Positions 7,384-14,641 of a stretch of 36,071 bases of DNA are shown piece after piece (position 1 is the first letter of the stretch; every line of letters starts with the position of its first letter). The DNA is taken from contig JANQZX010000011.1 in NCBI GenBank assembly GCA_030728245.1, forward strand, positions 1 through 36,071, written 5' to 3'. The DNA comes from Saprospiraceae bacterium (GTDB lineage: Bacteria; Bacteroidota; Bacteroidia; Chitinophagales; Saprospiraceae). A model generated the notes under the pieces. That model saw only the letters and a list, made by a program, of their open reading frames with translations. It was not told where the DNA came from and ran no database searches. A program made the translations under genes and the position numbers.

Positions 7384-9027
7384 ATGAAAATAACGATTGC
7401 GCAATTAAATTACCACGTTGGAGATTTTTCAGGTAATCTGGAAAAGATGAAAAATGCGGTGGAAATAGCTAAAAATGAAGGGAGTGACCTCATTTGCTTT
7501 GCTGAATTGGCCACTTGTGGATACCCTCCCAGAGATTTTTTGAACTTTGCCGATTTTATACATAAAGCGGACGAATGCGTTCAGGAATTGGCAAAATGTG
7601 CTATCGACATTGGCATTTTACTCGGTTCCCCTACCCGAAATCCAGTCCCAGAAGGTAAAGATTTATATAATTCAGGCTATTTTCTGGAAAATGGCCAAAT
7701 CTCTTTTATTCAACACAAAGCGCTGTTACCAACTTATGACGTGTTCGACGAATACAGGTATTTTCAACCCGCTGATTATTTTTCTACTTTCATGTATAAA
7801 GGGGTTCGCATTGCTCTGACCATTTGTGAAGATATGTGGAATGTGGGCAATGAAAATCCATTATATACGATTTGTCCAATGGATGAATTAATGAAAGAAA
7901 AGCCTGATTTGATGATCAATCTGTCGGCCTCCCCTTTCGCCTATGATCATGCGCCGGAAAGAATTCATGTATTGCGAACCAATGTGTTGCGTTATCAATT
8001 ACCCCTTTTCTATGTAAATCAGGTGGGTGCCCAAACAGAATTAATTTTTGATGGAGGCTCTCTGGTTTTTTCACAAAATGGAAAAATTTTCGATGAATTA
8101 CCATTTTTTGAAACCTGCATCCGGACCTATTCTTTAGACGAGGTAAATGCAAATAAGGAAAATAACGAAATTTCAAAGGACAAATATCCGTTAATTCACG
8201 ATGCCTTAATACTGGGTTTGAAGGATTATTTTGGCAAACTGGGCTTATCTAAAGCCATTCTTGGTCTCTCCGGAGGCATAGATTCTGCAGTTACTGCTGT
8301 ATTGGCGACACGCGCTTTAGGGAAAGAAAATGTGTCTGTTCTGCTAATGCCCTCCGAATTTTCGTCTGATCATTCTATTGAAGACGCGCGAATTTTAGCT
8401 GAAAATCTGGGCATTTCCTATACCCTTTTTCCCATTAATGATTTGTATAACAGTTGGTTGAAAAATTTAGATCCTCATTTTAAGGATTTACCTTTTGGAC
8501 TGGCGGAAGAGAATTTACAAGCCAGAATTCGGGGTACTTTGTTGATGGCATTTTCCAATAAATTTGGACCAATACTGCTTAATACCAGCAATAAAAGTGA
8601 AATGGCGGTGGGTTACGGCACTTTATATGGCGACATGTGCGGCGGACTTTCCGTTATTGGCGATGTGTATAAAACGGAAGTTTATGAATTAGCAGCCTAT
8701 ATAAATAAAGATGAGGTCGTTATACCCATAAATACTTTGACCAAACCACCGAGTGCAGAATTGCGTCCAAATCAAAAAGATGCGGATAGTTTACCTGATT
8801 ATGCCGTGTTAGACAAAATCCTTTATTTATATATCGAAAAAAATCAGGGACCTAACGAAATAATTTCTGCAGGATTTGATGCTGCTTTAGTTTCCAGAAT
8901 TTTAAGATTAGTCAATATCAACGAGTTCAAAAGGCATCAGACGGCGCCCGTTTTGCGCATTTCACCCAAAGCATTTGGCATGGGAAGACGTATGCCTATT
9001 GAAGGAAAATATTTAAATATAAAATGA
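7384..9027 (+). CDS. nadE: Glutamine-dependent NAD+ synthetase
   Basis: This 547-aa two-domain enzyme makes NAD+ from deamido-NAD+, ATP and ammonia released from glutamine. The N-terminal nitrilase-type glutaminase domain has its Glu-Lys-Cys triad at E41 (CFAEL), K112 (QHKALLPTYDVF) and C148 (LTICEDMW). The C-terminal synthetase domain has the PP-loop SGGIDSAV starting at S296. The residues TSNKSEMAVGYGTLYGDMCGG and RPNQKDADSLPDY are typical of NadE. The start at 7384 (MKITIAQLN) is preferred over an upstream in-frame ATG at 7357 because the conserved nitrilase strand begins here and a promoter-like element lies between them. The stop codon overlaps the next gene by ATGA. Confidence 0.95.
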   Translation: MKITIAQLNYHVGDFSGNLEKMKNAVEIAKNEGSDLICFAELATCGYPPRDFLNFADFIHKADECVQELAKCAIDIGILLGSPTRNPVPEGKDLYNSGYFLENGQISFIQHKALLPTYDVFDEYRYFQPADYFSTFMYKGVRIALTICEDMWNVGNENPLYTICPMDELMKEKPDLMINLSASPFAYDHAPERIHVLRTNVLRYQLPLFYVNQVGAQTELIFDGGSLVFSQNGKIFDELPFFETCIRTYSLDEVNANKENNEISKDKYPLIHDALILGLKDYFGKLGLSKAILGLSGGIDSAVTAVLATRALGKENVSVLLMPSEFSSDHSIEDARILAENLGISYTLFPINDLYNSWLKNLDPHFKDLPFGLAEENLQARIRGTLLMAFSNKFGPILLNTSNKSEMAVGYGTLYGDMCGGLSVIGDVYKTEVYELAAYINKDEVVIPINTLTKPPSAELRPNQKDADSLPDYAVLDKILYLYIEKNQGPNEIISAGFDAALVSRILRLVNINEFKRHQTAPVLRISPKAFGMGRRMPIEGKYLNIK

Positions 9028-9383
9028 TGAATGTACCCATTCCTGAATATCCTGAAGTAAACAGAGGTATTTTATTGGTTAAACCAACAGACGTATTTTT
9101 TACTTATTTAAAATCGAAGGGATTCAATGAAACCGACGCTTTACAGCCCGAGGATTGGGAACCAACCATTTATCTCGTTCCTGAAATGGACAGTCCGTTA
9201 GAGGAAGACGAATGGACAAAATCGAACTATAAGTCCCTGTTTAGCCACTTATTGGCACAAACGCCGTTAGATGAAAAGGACTATCCACCCATAAATGATT
9301 TTCCGCTTTTTGAATCATGGTTCAACTGCGAATTTATCATTGGTATATTCGATATGGTTAAAGGACCTTTAGGAAGAGGTTAA
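9024..9383 (+). CDS. Hypothetical acidic 119-aa protein coupled to nadE
   Basis: I do not recognise the family. Its ATG overlaps the nadE stop (ATGA at 9024-9027), and a second ATG follows directly at 9027, so translational coupling is likely. The protein is soluble-looking, acidic, and rich in Pro, Trp and aromatic residues (for example KPTDVFFTYL near residue 20 and FPLFESWFNCEF near residue 92). It has no signal peptide, membrane segment or obvious motif. It is followed after 32 bases by ettA, which has its own promoter-like element. Reading-frame length and tight coupling make it a credible gene. A role connected to NAD metabolism is only a guess from position. Confidence 0.75.
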   Translation: MMNVPIPEYPEVNRGILLVKPTDVFFTYLKSKGFNETDALQPEDWEPTIYLVPEMDSPLEEDEWTKSNYKSLFSHLLAQTPLDEKDYPPINDFPLFESWFNCEFIIGIFDMVKGPLGRG

Positions 9384-9390
9384 TTTTATT

Positions 9391-9398
9391 TATATTTG
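9391..9398 (+). promoter_or_regulatory. Putative -7 promoter element of ettA
   Basis: TATATTTG is an exact match to the Bacteroidota -7 consensus TAnnTTTG, 17 bases before the ettA ATG. The resulting 5' leader would be about 10 bases, with no Shine-Dalgarno sequence, as is common in this phylum. A TTG at the -33 position is not evident. Confidence 0.5.
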
Positions 9399-9415
9399 TG
9401 TAAAATAAATTTACA

Positions 9416-11092
9416 ATGGCAGGCGAAAAAATAATTTTTTCTATGGAGGGGGTTACAAAGACCTTTCCACCTCAAAAACAAGTACTTAAAAATATTTGGT
9501 TATCCTTCTTTTATGGTGCAAAAATTGGTGTTCTCGGTTTAAACGGTTCGGGAAAATCAACATTGCTAAAAATTATTGCAGGATTAGACCAGAATTATCA
9601 GGGGAAAATTCAATTTGACGGAACTTATAAAATTGGTTATCTGGCGCAGGAACCTGTTTTAGATGAAACTAAAACGGTTCGCGAAATTGTGGAGGAAGCC
9701 GTTCAGTCGCTGATTAATATGCTTCGCGAATATGAGGACATAAATCTGAAGTTATCTGAACCACTCGACGGTGACGAAATGATGAAACTCATTGATAAGC
9801 AAGGTGAATTAATGGATAAACTGGAGAGCAATAATGCCTGGGAACTCGATCACCGTCTGGAAACGGCGATGGAAGCGCTTCGTTGTCCAGAGGGAAATGT
9901 TCCCATCAAGGTATTGTCCGGTGGTGAAAGACGCCGGGTGGCTCTTTGCCGTTTACTGCTTAGCAATCCGGATATTCTATTGTTAGACGAACCTACGAAT
10001 CACCTCGACGCTGAATCTGTTCATTGGTTAGAACAATTTTTACAAAACTTCCCTGGAACCGTTATTGCCGTTACGCACGACCGTTATTTTCTGGACAATG
10101 TGGCAGGATGGATTCTGGAATTGGATAGAGGCGAGGGCATTCCCTGGCAAGGAAATTATTCCTCTTGGTTGGACCAAAAATCGAAACGATTAGAGCAGGA
10201 GGAAAAATCTGAATCTAAAAGAAGAAGAACGTTAGAACGGGAATTAGAATGGATAAAGCTGGCACCTAAAGCTCGTCAGGCAAAAGGCAAGGCTCGTTTG
10301 AATGCCTATGATAAATTAGCTTCCGAAGAATTAAAAGATAAGGAGGCAAAATTAGAACTATTTATTCCAACGGGTGCCCGTCTGGGTGATAAAGTAATTG
10401 ATCTGGAGAATATTACCAAATCTTTTGGCGATAGGGTATTATTTGAAAATCTGTCCCTTTCCATACCTAAAAATGCCATAGTAGGTGTCATTGGACCCAA
10501 TGGCGTTGGAAAAAGTACCCTGTTTAAAATGATTATGGGCGTTGAAAAACCCGATTCGGGCGAAATTATTGTTGGCGACACCGTTCAAACCAGTTATGTT
10601 GACCAGGGGCATGAGGAACTGCAAGACGCTCAAAAAACGGTTTACGAGGTAGTTTCACAGGGTAATGATTTGATTACCATAGGGAAAGCCAGCGTAAATG
10701 CCCGTGCTTATCTCAGTAAATTCAACTTTGCCGGAAATGATCAACAAAAGAAACTAGGTATTTTATCGGGCGGAGAACGCAATAGGGTTCATTTGGCCAT
10801 TACCCTGAGAGAGGGAGGAAATGTCCTTCTTTTAGATGAGCCTACCAATGATATCGATATCAATACTTTGAGAGCGCTTGAAGACGCATTAGAGGATTTC
10901 GCAGGCTGTGTATTAGTGATTTCTCACGACAGATGGTTCATTGACCGTTTGGCCACGCATATCTTATCATTTGAAGATGAAGCTAATGTCGTTTTCTTTG
11001 AAGGAAATTATTCTGATTACGAAAAAAATAAAAAGGAAAGATTAGGTGATATTACGCCTAGAAGACCCCGATTTAAAAACATCATTTCCTAA
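9416..11092 (+). CDS. ettA: Energy-dependent translational throttle protein EttA (ABC-F ATPase)
   Basis: This 558-aa soluble ABC-F protein binds the ribosomal E site and gates the first elongation steps according to the ATP/ADP ratio. It has two ABC cassettes: Walker A GLNGSGKST (near residue 43) and GPNGVGKST (near 362), and signatures LSGGERRRVALCR and LSGGERNRVHLA. Both Walker B segments read LLLDEPTN. The insert after the first Walker A region (residues ~95-140) is the arm domain, and the charged linker around 255-310 (ERELEWIKLAPKARQAKGKAR) is the P-site-tRNA-interaction motif. It has no membrane segments. Length and linker sequence fit EttA better than Uup or YheS. Confidence 0.95.
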   Translation: MAGEKIIFSMEGVTKTFPPQKQVLKNIWLSFFYGAKIGVLGLNGSGKSTLLKIIAGLDQNYQGKIQFDGTYKIGYLAQEPVLDETKTVREIVEEAVQSLINMLREYEDINLKLSEPLDGDEMMKLIDKQGELMDKLESNNAWELDHRLETAMEALRCPEGNVPIKVLSGGERRRVALCRLLLSNPDILLLDEPTNHLDAESVHWLEQFLQNFPGTVIAVTHDRYFLDNVAGWILELDRGEGIPWQGNYSSWLDQKSKRLEQEEKSESKRRRTLERELEWIKLAPKARQAKGKARLNAYDKLASEELKDKEAKLELFIPTGARLGDKVIDLENITKSFGDRVLFENLSLSIPKNAIVGVIGPNGVGKSTLFKMIMGVEKPDSGEIIVGDTVQTSYVDQGHEELQDAQKTVYEVVSQGNDLITIGKASVNARAYLSKFNFAGNDQQKKLGILSGGERNRVHLAITLREGGNVLLLDEPTNDIDINTLRALEDALEDFAGCVLVISHDRWFIDRLATHILSFEDEANVVFFEGNYSDYEKNKKERLGDITPRRPRFKNIIS

Positions 11093-11116
11093 AATTTTGA
11101 TGAATGAACTTAGGTA

Positions 11117-11275
11117 ATGAAAAAAGCTAAAGTAAAAAAAGGGAATCCTATTTCAAAAGCGGTACAAACTGGGGAGCATGGTCCAAGACCATCCCAGCAA
11201 GTACACAAAAACGAGAAGGATTACAACAGGCAGTTGGCTAAAAAAGTGATACCCCCTGATGTGTCGGAGGAATAG
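11117..11275 (+). CDS. Small basic 52-aa hypothetical protein
   Basis: This short ORF begins 24 bases after ettA: ATG followed by AAA AAA GCT AAA GTA, ending with GTG TCG GAG GAA TAG. The product is lysine-rich at its N-terminus (MKKAKVKKGNP), contains GEHGPRPSQQ and ends with PPDVSEE. It has no signal peptide or membrane segment. I do not recognise a family. Support comes from position behind ettA, absence of in-frame stops and plausible codon use. A short ORF of this size could still be chance. Confidence 0.5.
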   Translation: MKKAKVKKGNPISKAVQTGEHGPRPSQQVHKNEKDYNRQLAKKVIPPDVSEE

Positions 11276-11360
11276 GGATGCATTGATAGCCTTACGTCTC
11301 AGCATTTGGTGACCTGTTTTTGATTGTGGTCATACTTTTAGTATTAGTACTTGCTACTGG

Positions 11361-11517
11361 TTTTGAATCAGGATTTACAGGATTTCGAGGATTTTCACCA
11401 GCGCGGCGTTGGTTGAAATGATGCGTGCCGCAGCATACAATTCATTTTTTATCAACCATTTTCACATTTCGTATCCATTTAAACTTTAGGATAATCGGGG
11501 TTTACCCTGTATTATGT
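11361..11517 (+). repeat. 157-bp tandem repeat, copy 1
   Basis: The unit begins ttttgaatcaggatttac and includes three 9-base-spaced AGGATTT words, a GC-rich part (ccagcgcggcgttggtt, gcgtgccgcagcatac) and an AT-rich half. It is about 92% identical by eye to copy 2, with no indel. It carries no coding frame. Confidence 0.9.
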
Positions 11518-11674
11518 TTTTGAATCAGGATTTACAGGATTTCGAGGATTTTTACCAGCGCGGCGTTGGTTGGGATGGTGCGTGCCGCAGCATACAATTC
11601 ATTTTTTATTAACCATTTTCACATTTCGTATCCATTTAAACTTTAGGATAATCGGGTCTTTTCCTGTATAATTG
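11518..11674 (+). repeat. 157-bp tandem repeat, copy 2
   Basis: This copy starts exactly 157 bases after copy 1 with the same first 36 bases, and keeps the rest with about a dozen substitutions clustered near its end. Confidence 0.9.
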
Positions 11675-11755
11675 TTTTGAATCAGGATTTACAGGATTTC
11701 AAGGATTTTTACCAGCGCGGCGTTGGTTGGGATGATGCGTGCCGCAGCATACAAA
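11675..11755 (+). repeat. 157-bp tandem repeat, partial copy 3
   Basis: This copy starts exactly 157 bases after copy 2. It matches through gcgtgccgcagcatacaa and then diverges, so only the first ~81 bases are present. Confidence 0.88.
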
Positions 11756-11779
11756 TTAAAAGATAATTCCTGCTTTTTC

Positions 11780-11812
11780 ATTTCGCCGCTGCGATAATCG
11801 CAGCGGCGAAAT
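11780..11812. repeat. Perfect 15-bp palindrome with 3-base loop
   Basis: atttcgccgctgcga (11780-11794) is the exact reverse complement of tcgcagcggcgaaat (11798-11812), with TAA between. It would form a very stable hairpin on either strand. No T run follows on either strand, so it does not look like a standard intrinsic terminator. Confidence 0.85.
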
Positions 11813-11850
11813 ATTAATCTAGGGAACACATTTCCATTATCCACCATATT

Positions 11851-11904
11851 AACCAGCGACGTCATCTGTAATCCTCTAAATCCTGTAAATCCTGATTCAA
11901 AAAC
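11851..11904 (-). repeat. Inverted partial copy of the AGGATTT repeat end
   Basis: The segment aaccagcgacgtcatctg is followed by four 9-base-spaced AATCCT-type words and gattcaaaaaca. Read on the minus strand, this end is the same as the start of the 157-bp unit. The aaccagcgacgtcatctgtaatc part is repeated again at 11944. Confidence 0.75.
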
Positions 11905-11943
11905 AATGCGACAGTATCCATCTGCAAATAAACTTTACTCCCA

Positions 11944-11987
11944 AACCAGCGACGTCATCTGTAATCGTCTAAATCCTGATTCAAAAC
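11944..11987 (-). repeat. Second inverted partial copy, one 9-base word shorter
   Basis: This copy repeats aaccagcgacgtcatctg and the gattcaaaac end of the element at 11851-11904, but lacks one of the 9-base AATCCTGTA words. It ends directly beside the dctA remnant. Confidence 0.72.
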
Positions 11988-11995
11988 CGGTCCCC

Positions 11996-12083
11996 CTACA
12001 ATGGATCCAAATTATCTGTAAAAATGTCTTCAGTTTCTTCAATTTGCCCAAAGACATAATCCATTTTCTTTCGGTCAAACTCC
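11996..12083 (-). pseudogene. 3' remnant of a second dctA gene
   Basis: These bases match the 3' end of the intact dctA (13251-13337) over 87 aligned bases without a gap and with 10 mismatches. In the dctA frame the fragment reads EFDRKKMDYVFGQ and continues to NLDPL followed by TAG. Most differences are synonymous or conservative (Ala/Val, His/Gln, Asp/Glu). That suggests a paralogue that was still under selection after it separated, later reduced to its last 29 codons. Sequence homology is lost at 12084. An open frame on the opposite strand (11906-12142) is only its shadow. Confidence 0.8.
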
Positions 12084-12098
12084 TTGGTTCAAACACAA

Positions 12099-12136
12099 AC
12101 CACCTCTATGGACTATATTTATTCCATAGAGGTGGT
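12099..12136 (-). terminator. Candidate intrinsic terminator after the FISUMP gene
   Basis: accacctctatgga (12099-12112) and tccatagaggtggt (12123-12136) form a perfect 14-bp stem with a 10-base loop. On the minus strand it is followed by a T-rich but interrupted tail (TTGTGTTTG), about 80 bases past the FISUMP stop. It could also act on the plus strand. Confidence 0.5.
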
Positions 12137-12217
12137 GTTTAGATTAAAATATTTTGAATTCCTTCTTACAATAAATTATGCGCAAACAAAAATCCTTGTC
12201 CTCATAAAACATAAAAA

Positions 12218-13060
12218 TCATAGATCCTTAATGCAACGGATAGAAAAGCCAAATTCATAACCAGCATCAGTAAAGGTTATAGCAGTACTCGCATCATCAA
12301 CATATAAGTAGTCTGGAATAGTTGGAAGAGTTTCCGTAGAAGACCAGAAAGAAGCACGACCATTAACTGAATTAAAAGATCCATCACTACCCCACCTTTC
12401 ACCACCAGGTTGAGCTCTGAAACCACTTGTCCCAGAAGGAGAGGTAGTCCATAACGATGAACCCGCTTGTTTCATTTCCCCTCCTGCCAATGAAGGACCA
12501 CCCAATTGTGTTTCTAAAGCTTGCCATTCTACTTTGGAAGGAACATGCCAATTTGTAGGGCATAATTTTCTAGCATCACTTACAGTATACCAATTGTAAA
12601 GGTATCCGAAGAACGATGCATTTGAACTTGAAATTGGGTCATTACTATAAATAGAGAATGCACCACTAGTTTGCGTTGACCAATCTTCACCAAAACTATT
12701 ACCAAGTGGACCTCCTGAAGTATTAAAATTAATCGGCGAACCATCATTGTACTTGGAAACTTTTAGATTTTCTTTTGTCCAGCATTGGGTACCAATTAAA
12801 ACTGTGACATAAGAATTGTTGTCTACATCACTAATAGTAGAGCTTCCGCAGGTGAAAGAAGGTGCAACAACACATGGAACACCTGTACAATTTTCTAAAG
12901 CCGCCTTTTTCCAACGTACTTTCAATTCTTCTAAATTAAAAGAAGCGTTGCGTTGCCTGGCTGTACCATTGCCTAATTCCAAACTATTTAGCACCTGAGC
13001 ATTCAGGTTTATAGCTAAATGGATACTTAGATAAACAACTGAGAGAATAGATTTTTTCAT
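12218..13060 (-). CDS. Secreted FISUMP-domain protein
   Basis: This 280-aa protein has a signal peptide (residues 1-22, ending INLNAQ) and one FISUMP (Fibrobacter succinogenes major paralogous) domain. Recognisable pieces are IGTQCWTKENLKVSKYNDG, GYLYNWYTVSDARKLCPTNWHVP, EWQALETQLGG, GFRAQPGG, FWSSTE and the closing FSIRCIKDL. Paired cysteines (CxxG, QCW, KLCP, IRC) could form disulfides in the envelope. The function of the family is not established; members are found in large paralogous sets in Bacteroidota and Fibrobacteres. The gene sits between the intact dctA and the dctA remnant, so it may have entered or been retained during rearrangement there. It is separated from dctA by a terminator-like hairpin. 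Confidence 0.85.
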   Translation of the reverse strand: MKKSILSVVYLSIHLAINLNAQVLNSLELGNGTARQRNASFNLEELKVRWKKAALENCTGVPCVVAPSFTCGSSTISDVDNNSYVTVLIGTQCWTKENLKVSKYNDGSPINFNTSGGPLGNSFGEDWSTQTSGAFSIYSNDPISSSNASFFGYLYNWYTVSDARKLCPTNWHVPSKVEWQALETQLGGPSLAGGEMKQAGSSLWTTSPSGTSGFRAQPGGERWGSDGSFNSVNGRASFWSSTETLPTIPDYLYVDDASTAITFTDAGYEFGFSIRCIKDL

Positions 13061-13152
13061 AATTTTTTTTAATTTTAAAAATAAATTAATGTAATAGTAC
13101 TGTTAATAACTTACAAAACTGAATAATACAGGATGTTTAATGAAATAATATT

Positions 13153-13180
13153 AAAAAAACCAATCGATAAGATTGATTTT
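13153..13180 (-). terminator. Candidate intrinsic terminator of dctA
   Basis: On the minus strand AAAATCAATC pairs with GATTGGTTTT (one G-U pair, 5-base loop) and is followed by a run of seven T. It lies about 70 bases past the dctA stop and before the FISUMP gene. The 189-base gap holds no ORF. Confidence 0.55.
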
Positions 13181-13249
13181 TATCCTTTGATAATTAAATA
13201 AACCTATTATTAATTTAAAACCGGAAACTTAACTTTATTAACAGCAACA

Positions 13250-14566
13250 TTACAATGGATCCAAATTATCGGTGAAAATATCCTCTGTTTCATCAATGTG
13301 TCCAAAAGCATAATCCATTTTCTTTCGGTCAAACTCCCCTTCATTATTGGCAATCCAGATGGTGGCCACTCCGTTTCCAATAAAATTGGTGATAGCGCGC
13401 GCTTCTGACATAAATCGGTCCACTCCTAATAAAAGGGCAAGACCCTCAATGGGGATTACCCCGTTCATTGCTGTCAGCGTGGAGGCAAGCACGATAAATC
13501 CACTTCCAGTTACACCAGCCGCACCTTTTGAAGTAACCATTAAAATGCCAATAATAGTTAGCATTTGGCTAAAAGTAAGATGAACGCCATAGATTTGAGC
13601 AAGAAAAATGACCGCCATAGATAAATAAATAGTAGTTCCATCCAAATTAAAGGAATATCCAGTGGGAACTACCAATCCGACGACAGATTTTGAGCAGCCC
13701 ATTTTTTCTAATTTTTCCATTAGATTTGGCAGGCCAGCTTCAGAAGAGGAAGTTCCCAAAACGATCAATAATTCTTCTCTGATATAGGTAAGGAATTTCC
13801 ATAATTGAACTTTATATTGTTTCAGGATAAGTCCGAATATGGCGAAAATAAATATAGCCATCGTAACATACACTGTCAACATTAACTTACCTAAAGGCAA
13901 TAGCGCGGCTACTCCATATTTTCCAATAGTAAAAGCCATTCCACCAAAGGCACCTATAGGCGCGAGCAACATGACTCTATGAAGACCTTTGAAGACATAT
14001 TTTGACGCAATACTAAGATAAGAAATAAGTTTTGTCGCGCGGGAAATCTTACTGAGTAATACACCAAAGAGAATGGCAATGACAAGGACTTGTAAAGTAG
14101 AATTATCCATAAAAAATTGCCACCAATTGAAATCTGCCGCTTTTTCTTTGTACGCATCAATATCTTTTGTTGCGGTAGCCGCAGTTACAACGCCCTTACC
14201 CGGTTGAATGATATTGGCCACTACAATACCTATAATGAGCGCAGCGGTGGTTACTACCTCGAAATAAATCAGCGATTTAAGGCCTACCTTCCCTACTTTC
14301 TTGAGATCGCCCATAGAAACGATACCAAGCGTAATGGTCAAAAATATAATCGGATTAATAAATAATTTCACGAGAGAAATGAAAAAGCCCCCAAATGCTT
14401 CGCTCAGGGATTTACCAATTTTCAATTCCTGACCTAAAAACCGACCTTTCAGATCATCAGGAAGTACTTGCTTTAAAGCAATTTCAGGAAAAAAATGTCC
14501 GAGTAAAATACCAAAAGTGATGGCGGTCAATACCCAAAACGTAAGATTAGTTAATATTTTTTTCAT
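13250..14566 (-). CDS. dctA: C4-dicarboxylate:cation symporter, DctA type (DAACS family)
   Basis: This is an inner-membrane secondary transporter of about 438 aa with eight or more hydrophobic segments and two re-entrant hairpins. Family motifs are the serine-rich HP1 tip TSSSEAGLPNLM, TM7 GYSFNLDGTTIYLSMA, HP2 TSKGAAGVTGSGF and TM8 LGVDRFMSEARAITN with FIGNGVAT. The TM8 segment follows the E. coli DctA pattern (DRFMSEARALTN) and not the glutamate-transporter pattern; the positions equal to GltPh D394 and T398 are Ser and Ala. Succinate, fumarate or malate uptake is therefore more likely than glutamate uptake. The start at 14566 (MKKILTN) is preferred; an in-frame ATG at 14584 would add six residues. 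The last 29 codons are duplicated in the remnant at 11996. Confidence 0.88.
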   Translation of the reverse strand: MKKILTNLTFWVLTAITFGILLGHFFPEIALKQVLPDDLKGRFLGQELKIGKSLSEAFGGFFISLVKLFINPIIFLTITLGIVSMGDLKKVGKVGLKSLIYFEVVTTAALIIGIVVANIIQPGKGVVTAATATKDIDAYKEKAADFNWWQFFMDNSTLQVLVIAILFGVLLSKISRATKLISYLSIASKYVFKGLHRVMLLAPIGAFGGMAFTIGKYGVAALLPLGKLMLTVYVTMAIFIFAIFGLILKQYKVQLWKFLTYIREELLIVLGTSSSEAGLPNLMEKLEKMGCSKSVVGLVVPTGYSFNLDGTTIYLSMAVIFLAQIYGVHLTFSQMLTIIGILMVTSKGAAGVTGSGFIVLASTLTAMNGVIPIEGLALLLGVDRFMSEARAITNFIGNGVATIWIANNEGEFDRKKMDYAFGHIDETEDIFTDNLDPL

Positions 14567-14641
14567 GTAGAGAGTTAAAGGCACAAGGAAAAAGAAACTA
14601 TCGAAATATATGAATTAAAAAATCACCTCCTTTATCAAAAG

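Noticed and set aside
11361-11755. CRISPR array
   Set aside because: The repeated unit is the whole 157 bp with no unique spacers, only two and a half copies, and no cas gene nearby.
11906-12142. 78-codon plus-strand ORF in the repeat region
   Set aside because: It is composed of an inverted repeat end, the antisense of the dctA remnant and the hairpin at 12099-12136, so it is not a gene.
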